Assembly: GCA_017635095.1 (NCBI GenBank)
Contig: JAGBMA010000234.1
Coordinates: 1-36,034, forward strand
Direction: 5' to 3'
Length of the DNA: 36,034 bases
From: Ruminiclostridium sp.
GTDB taxonomy: Bacteria; Bacillota; Clostridia; Oscillospirales; Ruminococcaceae
A program made the translations under genes and the position numbers. The notes under the pieces were generated by a model. That model did no database searches, was not told the origin of the DNA, and worked only from the letters and a program-made list of their open reading frames with translations. Shown piece by piece: positions 1 to 5,705 of the stretch (its first letter is position 1; every line of letters begins with the position of its first letter).

Positions 1-224
1 ATGGACGCACCTCTGGTGTACCGGTTGTCGCGCCAGCGGCACGGCCGGGCAGCTATGTGCGGATCGGATAAACGCTGAAAGCATCTAAGCGTGAAGCCGT
101 CCTTAAGATAAGATATCCCACTTTTAAAGTTAAGACCCCTTGTGGACTACGAGGTTGATAGGCTTAATGTGTAAGCGCTGTGAGGCGTTTAGCTTGCAAG
201 TACTAATCGGTCGAGGGCTTATCC
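1..224 (+). rRNA. 23S ribosomal RNA, 3' end (partial)
   Basis: The first ~224 bases are the 3' end of a 23S rRNA gene whose 5' part lies outside the window. Recognisable landmarks are the conserved stretch around GCTGAAAGCATCTAAGCGTGAA near position 73 and the terminal GTACTAATCGGTCGAGGGC segment near 200-219. A 5S gene and tRNAs follow in the same direction, as in a standard rrn operon. The exact 3' end is approximate because the partner 5' strand of the terminal helix is not visible. Confidence 0.95.
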
Positions 225-294
225 TATTTCAGTTTTGGTTTCATTTTTCCAATCGTTTCGTTGTTCAATTTTGAGAGAACCTTTCGGTTTTCTT

Positions 295-412
<118 letters not shown>

Positions 413-416
413 TTTT

Positions 417-492
417 GCACCTTTAGCTCAGTTGGTAGAGCAACTGACTCTTAATCAGTGGGTCCAGGGTTCGAGTCCCTGAAGGTGTACCA
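417..492 (+). tRNA. tRNA-Lys (anticodon CTT)
   Basis: A 76-nt cloverleaf with a 7-bp acceptor stem (417-423 with 482-488, first pair G-U), a T-arm GGTTCGAGTCC and an encoded 3' CCA. The anticodon loop is CTCTTAA, giving anticodon CTT, which reads AAG. It follows the 5S gene by 4 nt. Confidence 0.96.
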
Positions 493-494
493 CG

Positions 495-531
495 TTTAAA
501 GAGAATAGGACAGTCTCCTATTCTCTTTAAA
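495..531 (+). other. Perfect 16-bp hairpin between tRNA genes
   Basis: Bases 495-510 are the exact reverse complement of 516-531, leaving a 5-nt loop. The stem is A/T-rich at its base (TTTAAAGAG) and lacks a clean T-tract afterwards, so it is more likely an RNA processing stem or a weak pause site inside the tRNA cluster than a full terminator. tRNA-Glu starts 7 nt after it. Confidence 0.8.
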
Positions 532-538
532 TATATAT

Positions 539-613
539 GGCTCGTTGGTCAAGCGGTCAAGACTCCGGCCTCTCACGCCGGCAACGAGGGTTCGATTCCC
601 TCACGAGTCACCA
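539..613 (+). tRNA. tRNA-Glu (anticodon CTC)
   Basis: A 75-nt cloverleaf: the acceptor stem 539-545 pairs with 603-609 (one G-U), the anticodon stem is CCGGC/GCCGG and the loop CTCTCAC gives anticodon CTC. CCA is encoded at 611-613. It reads the GAG codon. Confidence 0.95.
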
Positions 614-629
614 AGCGCAGTGCGCTTTT

Positions 630-706
630 GCGCCAATAGCTCAGTTGGTTAGAGCTACCGGCTCATAACCGGTCGGTCCGGGGTTCGAGTCCCTGTTGGC
701 GCACCA
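630..706 (+). tRNA. tRNA with anticodon CAT (elongator Met, or Ile2)
   Basis: A 77-nt cloverleaf with the acceptor stem GCGCCAA (630-636) paired to 696-702 and an encoded CCA. The loop CTCATAA gives anticodon CAT. The anticodon stem ACCGG/CCGGT lacks the three consecutive G-C pairs of initiator tRNA, and the first acceptor pair is G-C, so this is not tRNA-fMet. Elongator tRNA-Met and the lysidine-modified tRNA-Ile2 cannot be told apart with certainty by eye. Confidence 0.9.
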
Positions 707-711
707 TTGAT

Positions 712-734
712 GCCTCTGCCTTCTTAGCAGGGGC
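712..734 (+). other. Hairpin between tRNA-Met and tRNA-Trp
   Basis: An 8-bp stem (712-719 with 727-734, one T-G pair) with a 7-nt loop lies between two tRNAs. A loosely T-rich stretch (ATTTCTTTTAT) follows about 6 nt later. It may be a processing signal or a leaky terminator that lowers tRNA-Trp output. Confidence 0.6.
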
Positions 735-757
735 ACAATGATTTCTTTTATCCCTTT

Positions 758-831
758 AGGGGTGTGGTTCAATGGTAGAATAGGGGTCTCCAAAACCTTT
801 GACGTGGGTTCAATTCCTACCACCCCTGCCA
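758..831 (+). tRNA. tRNA-Trp (anticodon CCA)
   Basis: A 74-nt cloverleaf with the acceptor stem AGGGGTG (758-764) paired to 821-827, loop CTCCAAA giving anticodon CCA, T-arm GGTTCAATTCC and encoded 3' GCCA. It is the last gene of the rRNA-tRNA cluster. Confidence 0.95.
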
Positions 832-837
832 AACGTA

Positions 838-877
838 ATGCCGTGTAGCACAGATTTGCTCCACGGTATTTTTCTTT
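838..877 (+). terminator. Terminator of the rRNA-tRNA operon
   Basis: An 8-bp outer stem (838-845 with 862-869) continues into a 4-bp inner stem AGCA/TGCT and is followed by TTTTCTTT. It lies a few bases after tRNA-Trp on the same strand, so it fits as the intrinsic terminator of the cluster. Confidence 0.85.
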
Positions 878-888
878 CCCTATATCTG

Positions 889-933
889 AAAGATCCCCGC
901 CGATCACGCAAAGTAACCGGCGGGGATCTTTTT
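889..933. terminator. Bidirectional terminator between tRNA cluster and LRR gene
   Basis: An 11-bp perfect stem (892-902 with 918-928) is flanked by A residues on one side and T residues on the other, so it can act on both strands. On the minus strand it immediately follows, and its T side overlaps, the TAA stop of the LRR gene at 932-934. Confidence 0.85.
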
Positions 934-2449
934 AGTTACAGATAGAAAGTTTTGCGAACGCTTCGGGGGTGTAGGTCTTGCCTTTATACTTTATTTTAAG
1001 ATTATCACAGTAGTTGAAAGCACCTTTGTCCACGCTCTTTATGTTTTTGGGAATAGTAATTGTTTTTAAATTTTTGCATCCTGTGAAAGCGCTGGAACTG
1101 ATCATTATTAAATCATCAGGGAGCGTAATGCTTGTAAGTCCTACACAGAATGAAAACGCACTTCTTCCTATAAATTTTACACTATCGGGAATGCTTACCT
1201 TTTTCAACAATCTGCATCCATCAAAAGCGTCTGGATCAATAGAAGTTACACCGTCTTCAATTATAACAGTTTCTATTCCGGAACACCAAAAAGCACTTGA
1301 AGAAACGTAATCTACCGTTCCGGGTATAGTTATTTTTTTGATCTTTGTTCTTTTAAACCTTTCTTCATCAATGTCATATTCTTTTCCTTCTTCATAGGCT
1401 TTAATAGAATTAAGACTTTCCGCCACTGAAACATTGTTGTAAATGTTTTCTCTTAATATTGTTACGCTGTTTGGTATTGTGTACGAATTCTTATTTATCG
1501 CCAAAGGTATATGAATTAATTCTTTCCCATCTTTTGAAAACAGTATCCCGTCAATTGTTTTAAAATATTTGTTGTTTTTATCTACGGTTATCTTTTTTAA
1601 TGCTATAAGACCGTTACTTAAATTTACGCTTACGGATTCGCGTCCGGCTATGCCCCATGAACGAACAGAGCCTATAGATTTCACTTTTGCCGGAATATGT
1701 ATTGTTTCAAGGCTTATACAATCCTGAAAAGCGTCTGAAGCAATCACTTCAAGGTTTTTTCCTAATGTTACCTTTTTAAGCTTTAAACATTCCTGAAAAC
1801 AATAACTACCTATTTCTTTGACCGAGTCCGGAATGGTTATTTCCGTAAGAGGAGTATCGTTAAAAGTATAATAGTATAATTCTTTAACACCTTCGGGAAT
1901 ATTGATCTTTTTTATTCCGGAATGCTGAAAAGCATATATCCCTATCTCATTAACGCCTTTTGGAATGATCAAGCTTTCAAGTGCAAAACACCATACAAAA
2001 GAATATGGCTCTATTTTAGTTATGCTGTTGCTTAATTTTATACTTTTTAGGTCATTACAGCCCATAAAGCAAGCTGTCCCTATGTTTTTGACCGAATCAG
2101 TCATTGTAACTTTCGTTATCTTAGAGCTGGAAAAAGCATATTCACCTATTTTGGTTACTGTGTTTGGGATAGAAACTTCCGTGATTTGCGAGTATTCAAA
2201 AGCCCTATCCCCTATCTTCTTAACGGTTATCCCGTTTATCTTGCTTGGTATTGTGACTTTGCCGCCTTTACCTTTGTAACCTGTGATCGTTCCGCTCTTG
2301 TCGATCGTAAAGTCCGATGAAGCCGCCTCCGCGTCGAAAACGAGCCCGGAAAGACCGGTTATTGTTTCCGGAAGCGCCGGCGAACCGAACGCGAGTGCTG
2401 CTGCAAGAACCGCTGCGGTCATGCCTCTGAAAAGTTTGTGTTTGTTCAT
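932..2449 (-). CDS. BspA-type leucine-rich repeat secreted protein
   Basis: The 505-aa product has an N-terminal signal peptide (MNKHKLFRG followed by an Ala-rich core, likely cleavage near residue 43 after DAEA). The rest is made of tandem ~23-residue repeats of the LRR_5/BspA type, with the recurring pattern I-P-x-S-V-x-x-I-G-x-x-A-F-x-x-C-x-x-L. Such proteins in gut bacteria are exported and often bind host or microbial surfaces; a specific ligand cannot be read here. There is no LPXTG-like signal, dockerin or SLH domain, so it is probably released or held non-covalently. The ATG at 2449 is supported by GGAGGG 8 nt upstream. Expression is probably controlled by the structured leader at 2490-2655. 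Confidence 0.88.
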   Translation of the reverse strand: MNKHKLFRGMTAAVLAAALAFGSPALPETITGLSGLVFDAEAASSDFTIDKSGTITGYKGKGGKVTIPSKINGITVKKIGDRAFEYSQITEVSIPNTVTKIGEYAFSSSKITKVTMTDSVKNIGTACFMGCNDLKSIKLSNSITKIEPYSFVWCFALESLIIPKGVNEIGIYAFQHSGIKKINIPEGVKELYYYTFNDTPLTEITIPDSVKEIGSYCFQECLKLKKVTLGKNLEVIASDAFQDCISLETIHIPAKVKSIGSVRSWGIAGRESVSVNLSNGLIALKKITVDKNNKYFKTIDGILFSKDGKELIHIPLAINKNSYTIPNSVTILRENIYNNVSVAESLNSIKAYEEGKEYDIDEERFKRTKIKKITIPGTVDYVSSSAFWCSGIETVIIEDGVTSIDPDAFDGCRLLKKVSIPDSVKFIGRSAFSFCVGLTSITLPDDLIMISSSAFTGCKNLKTITIPKNIKSVDKGAFNYCDNLKIKYKGKTYTPEAFAKLSICN

Positions 2450-2489
2450 TAAAATACCCTCCGTTGATGTAATTTTCCGGCTGAATCAA

Positions 2490-2655
2490 AAAGTGCGCAG
2501 CAAACGAGCTGCGCACCTGTAAACGATACAAAGCTCGATTTGCTGCGACACAAATGAATCCAACCAATAACTAATCATAAGGCTGTAAGAGCTTGTACAT
2601 TTACCGAAAGGTATGGTACAACCCTTGATTAGTTATATTCATTTATGTCGCAGTA
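2490..2655 (-). promoter_or_regulatory. Structured leader with candidate attenuator upstream of the LRR gene
   Basis: In transcript direction (right to left) the leader first forms a long hairpin: 2646-2652 with 2544-2550, 2637-2644 with 2552-2559, an 11-bp perfect block 2626-2636 with 2567-2577, and an apical hairpin around 2590-2620. It then reaches a 9-bp GC-rich stem (2508-2516 with 2493-2501) followed by TTTTTGATT, an intrinsic terminator placed upstream of the ribosome binding site. Bases 2533-2546 can pair with 2497-2509 (13 pairs, one bulge), which would break the terminator; that arm overlaps the base of the long hairpin by 3 nt. This is the layout of a riboswitch or attenuator. No known class is recognised. 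It could also be a ~160-nt sRNA. Confidence 0.6.
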
Positions 2656-2657
2656 AT

Positions 2658-2686
2658 ATAATACCATAAAAACCGGAAAATTGCAA
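2658..2686 (-). promoter_or_regulatory. Promoter of the LRR leader
   Basis: On the minus strand TTGCAA (2681-2686) and TATTAT (2658-2663) are separated by exactly 17 bp, a sigma-A type promoter. Transcription would begin near 2651, at the first base pairs of the long leader hairpin, leaving a ~200-nt untranslated leader before the LRR start codon. Confidence 0.65.
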
Positions 2687-2689
2687 TAC

Positions 2690-2727
2690 CAAAAACGAAA
2701 AACGGTACTGTCAGAAGACAATACCGT
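2690..2727 (-). terminator. Terminator of mntP
   Basis: Directly after the mntP stop the minus strand forms ACGGTA/TACCGT (2722-2727 with 2702-2707) plus an inner 4-bp stem with an A-C mismatch between them and a TTCT loop. It is followed by TTTTTCGTTTTT. This separates mntP from the LRR promoter a few bases downstream. Confidence 0.85.
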
Positions 2728-2733
2728 CCGATA

Positions 2734-3267
2734 TCACGAGATAAGACCGCTTACAAATATCTCTATGCCTATTGCAATAAGTATCACGCCGCCGAGTATC
2801 TGGGCTTTTCCGGCAAGTTTCGTACCGAATTTTCTGCCGATCGCGAGCCCTGCCATGCAGATAATAAAAGTTACGGCTGCAATTATAAGGGATGCCGAAA
2901 GGGCGGAGGGGAACTCGTATTCGGCAATGGTGAAGCCGACGGAAAGCGCGTCGATAGAAGTCGCTATGCCCTGGAGTATAAGCGCGCTGAACCCGATACC
3001 GACTGCTTCATCTTCGCTTTCGGTCCTGCCGGAAACGCTGTCGAAGATCATTTTTCCGCCTATGAAAAGGAGCAGTATGAGCGCGATCCAGGGAACGAAC
3101 CGCTCAAAGGCGCTGAACACGGTAACGATCGTATGTACGCATATCCAGCCGGTCATAGGCATGAACGCCTGAAAGAATGCGAACGTACCGGCTATCATGA
3201 ACGATTTTCGCCTTCGCATCTCCGGTTCGTTGAGACCGTTTGCGAGGGAGACCGAAAAAGCGTCCAT
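2734..3267 (-). CDS. mntP: Putative manganese efflux pump MntP
   Basis: The product is a small multi-span membrane protein of the MntP family, which exports Mn2+. The MDAFSVSLANG segment corresponds to the conserved first-helix motif of the family, and a second motif (TSIDALSVGF) marks the internal repeat. From the ATG at 3267 the protein has 177 aa and starts in the middle of what is normally helix 1. The reading frame stays open upstream and codes the missing hydrophobic half (LLFVFNSILLGVGLA), but contains no ATG, GTG or TTG before an in-frame stop near 3349. A purine-rich GGCAGGG sits 6-7 nt before an in-frame ATA at 3319-3321, so a rare start codon there is plausible. The stated start is conservative. 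Confidence 0.85.
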   Translation of the reverse strand: MDAFSVSLANGLNEPEMRRRKSFMIAGTFAFFQAFMPMTGWICVHTIVTVFSAFERFVPWIALILLLFIGGKMIFDSVSGRTESEDEAVGIGFSALILQGIATSIDALSVGFTIAEYEFPSALSASLIIAAVTFIICMAGLAIGRKFGTKLAGKAQILGGVILIAIGIEIFVSGLIS

Positions 3268-3355
3268 TGCAAGCCCGACACCGAGGAGAATGCTGTTGAA
3301 AACAAAAAGTAAGATGTCTATAAATATCCCTGCCTTTTTTATGCCGTATTCTTAT

Positions 3356-3384
3356 ATTATAATATGCCGGTCCGGTTTTGTCAA
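3356..3384 (-). promoter_or_regulatory. Consensus sigma-A promoter of mntP
   Basis: The minus strand carries TTGACA (3379-3384), a 17-bp spacer and TATAAT (3356-3361), a perfect match to the housekeeping consensus. Expected transcription start is near 3349, only ~28 nt before the ATA codon at 3321, which supports translation starting upstream of the first ATG. Confidence 0.85.
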
Positions 3385-3392
3385 TGACAAAA
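3376..3392. promoter_or_regulatory. Palindromic candidate operator over the mntP -35 box
   Basis: TTTTGTCAATGACAAAA is a perfect inverted repeat with 8-bp arms around one central base, and it covers the whole -35 hexamer of the mntP promoter. A site at this place would suit a repressor. The sequence does not match the MntR boxes known to me, so the regulator is unassigned. Confidence 0.5.
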
Positions 3393-3445
3393 TACAGGGA
3401 CGATCTGTTTCTTAATTTACGTCAGGTCGCTGCGCCGAAGACGCC

Positions 3446-3483
3446 GCAGCGGACCCACGATAAGGTGAGTCCGCTGCAATTTT
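3446..3483. terminator. GC-rich hairpin downstream of the D-G repeat gene
   Basis: A 9-bp perfect stem (3446-3454 with 3469-3477) extends inward by 3 bp and is followed by AATTTTA on the plus strand. It lies 32 nt after the stop of the minus-strand gene ending at 3515, so it probably ends that operon, although the T-rich side faces the plus strand. A second stem, GCTGCG/CGCAGC (3429-3434 with 3445-3450), would compete with it. Confidence 0.55.
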
Positions 3484-3514
3484 ATAGGAGTACAAGTATA
3501 GAGGAGTTTCCGGA

Positions 3515-5653
3515 TCATTTCTCTATGGCATCTGTGCGGTAGATGAACTTTACACTGCCGTTTCCGCCTGTGAACGTGCTGTAGTTGTCGGAAACGTTGG
3601 ATACCGCGTTGAGCCGGTCGATAGTATTGCCGAGGTCGCCGTCGATAATGGAGATGACCTTGCTGATGCCCTCTTCGTTGAATCTGCTGCAGCCTTCGGA
3701 GAGCTGTTCGGAACCGTCATCAAGCTGAGTTATACCGTCTATGAGAGCGGGTACTTTGCTGTCGAGCTCGGAGATACCGTCAAAGAGCTTTCCGGAACCG
3801 TCCGCGAGTGCAGCCGTACCGCTGCTGAGGTCGCCGAGACCTGTGCTGAGCTGTTTTGCTCCGTCGGCAGCCTGTGCAACGCCGTCGGTGTACTGTGCAA
3901 GTCCGGTGTAGAATGTATTGTAGCTGTCGAGCTGTTCTCTGAGTGCCCGGAGCTTAGCGACACCCGCCTGTGCGGTTTTTGCGCCCTCTCTGATCTTTGC
4001 CTGCACTTCCGGGGAGTTGTAATTCTGTTCGATGAGCTCGGCGATCTTATCGTCTGTGGTCTTTGCAATCAATGCCTTTACGTCGTCGGAAGCGAGCTGC
4101 TGTGCAAGAGCGCCGTCAAGCTGCGCCTTAACGGCGTCTGTCTGCATCTGTGCTTCTACGGCAGCTTCGATCTTAGCCTGTGCGGACGCGTCTATAATGC
4201 CTGCGGCAACGCCCTGCTGATATGTTTCGGGGGTGAGCTGCTGAGTTGCGAGAACGCCTTCGAGCACCTTGGCCTTTACCGCTTCGGTGACTTTGTTGGT
4301 GACTTCCGCTGTGACAGCCTTTGTTACTTCTGCTTCGACCGTGGCACGGTTTGCCTCAACTGCCTCAGTGACCTGCTTTCTTGCAGCTTCCTCGGCGAAT
4401 TTTTCTGAGTCGTTCCCGCCGAAAGAAGCTATGATCTTGTCGAGCGTTGCGGAGTAGTTGTCTATGGTAAGTTTATAGCCTGTTACGCCGGCAGCTTCCA
4501 GCTGTGAGTTTGCCATATCGAGGAGCGATTCAAAAACCTGCTTGCTGCCTGCCGTGAGGGTCGCGTTGTTTGAGGAGAGTTCGTCAAGGCCTGCCGTTAG
4601 CTGCGCGGAACCGGTATAGAGCTGAGCAGCGCCGTCATTTGCCTGAGCAGCGCCGTCTCTGAGCTGGACTGCGCCGTCGCGGAGGGCGCCGACACCGTCG
4701 GTAAGAGCGGAGGACTTTTCGAGGAGCTCCTCAAGCCCGTCGTGGAGCTTGCCGGAGCCATCTATGAGCTTGTTCATGGCGTCGCTCAGCTTATCTACGT
4801 CCTCTGTGAGCGTCTTTTCCTTGTCGTTAAGGTCAATGTCGATGTCGTTGAACACTTCGTTTGTTGCAACAGTCACGGTATTTGTCATCTCAAAGTCGGT
4901 AACATCAGCCGTGACCTCGAAGTATTCGGGGATCTTTACCTTTTCTGTATTGACATCAAGGCTTTCGGTAAGTCCCGGGAACGCTGTGCCTACAATGAAA
5001 GTACGGTCGCCGTCATTCACAGCCTTGCCGTTGGTGACTTCAATATTGCGGAATTTCGCATTATCGAGCATCATTCCGGTGACAGCCGCGAACGGCACAT
5101 ATATCTTAGTTTCCTCACCGTTTATCTCTACATTTTCGTACTTGTTGTTTTTATAGTCAAAGCGTATCGTTACCTTACCGCTCTTACCGACGATCTCTTC
5201 GGCGGTGCATTCCCTGCCGTCGAGGAAATAAGTTACGCCGATATCTATCGGGAGTTCCTCTGTGGTCGTGCCCTGATAGTAGATATCGTTTCCGGAAGCC
5301 TTCCAGGTCCTCTTTCCGGCGGATTCCGTGAATGTCTCATCGCCTTTTACGTTCTCAACGTTTGTGAGGGACGATGTTTCGGTGATCTGATCCCTGAGGT
5401 CGGTGTTTTCGAGATGATCGCTCACAATGACCTTGTTTACCGCGCCGTTTGCTTTTGCAAGTACATACACGGTCTCGTCCTTGGTGGGTTCGCCGTCGGT
5501 CTTTTCTTCGGGTTCCTCTGCTGTGGACTCGGTTGCCCCGGCGATATCACCGGTGTTTTCGTTTGCAGCATACGCCGCGGTAGCGCCCACCGCTCCTGCG
5601 AGCATTGTTGCACAAGCTATATAAGAGATCTTTCTGATAAGTGACTGTTTCAT
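3515..5653 (-). CDS. Secreted coiled-coil protein with D-G repeats (YhgE/Pip-type periplasmic-like domain)
   Basis: The 712-aa product has a signal peptide (cleavage near residue 29, after AAYA). A beta-rich region follows to about residue 280. Next come repeated 7-residue units of the form x-L-x-D-G-x-x (residues ~285-360 and ~600-670), the hallmark of the extracellular domains of YhgE/Pip proteins and of partners of MMPL transporters. A long Ala/Val/Glu-rich helix of coiled-coil character lies between them (~410-600). There is no C-terminal membrane span, so it appears to be exported and free or complexed. It is the third gene of an operon, 52 nt after an MMPL transporter, and probably works with it at the cell surface. 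Its cargo is unknown. A good AAAGGAAG site precedes the ATG. Confidence 0.75.
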   Translation of the reverse strand: MKQSLIRKISYIACATMLAGAVGATAAYAANENTGDIAGATESTAEEPEEKTDGEPTKDETVYVLAKANGAVNKVIVSDHLENTDLRDQITETSSLTNVENVKGDETFTESAGKRTWKASGNDIYYQGTTTEELPIDIGVTYFLDGRECTAEEIVGKSGKVTIRFDYKNNKYENVEINGEETKIYVPFAAVTGMMLDNAKFRNIEVTNGKAVNDGDRTFIVGTAFPGLTESLDVNTEKVKIPEYFEVTADVTDFEMTNTVTVATNEVFNDIDIDLNDKEKTLTEDVDKLSDAMNKLIDGSGKLHDGLEELLEKSSALTDGVGALRDGAVQLRDGAAQANDGAAQLYTGSAQLTAGLDELSSNNATLTAGSKQVFESLLDMANSQLEAAGVTGYKLTIDNYSATLDKIIASFGGNDSEKFAEEAARKQVTEAVEANRATVEAEVTKAVTAEVTNKVTEAVKAKVLEGVLATQQLTPETYQQGVAAGIIDASAQAKIEAAVEAQMQTDAVKAQLDGALAQQLASDDVKALIAKTTDDKIAELIEQNYNSPEVQAKIREGAKTAQAGVAKLRALREQLDSYNTFYTGLAQYTDGVAQAADGAKQLSTGLGDLSSGTAALADGSGKLFDGISELDSKVPALIDGITQLDDGSEQLSEGCSRFNEEGISKVISIIDGDLGNTIDRLNAVSNVSDNYSTFTGGNGSVKFIYRTDAIEK

Positions 5654-5705
5654 AATTATCTTCCTTTCAATATCAACTGTTTGTTATGCCGTTGTCTGAT
5701 GCAGC

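Noticed and set aside
932..2449. Sortase substrate for the nearby sortases
   Set aside because: The LRR protein ends in AFAKLSICN with no LPXTG-like motif, hydrophobic tail or basic end.
3322..3514. yybP-ykoY manganese riboswitch upstream of mntP
   Set aside because: The predicted transcript start lies ~28 nt before the inferred start codon, leaving no room, and the conserved motif sequences are not seen.
4742..5644. Long open frame on the plus strand opposite the D-G repeat gene
   Set aside because: It mirrors the codon pattern of the real minus-strand gene, has no ribosome binding site and no recognisable protein features. Similar antisense frames occur opposite MMPL, aspS, gatA and thiI.
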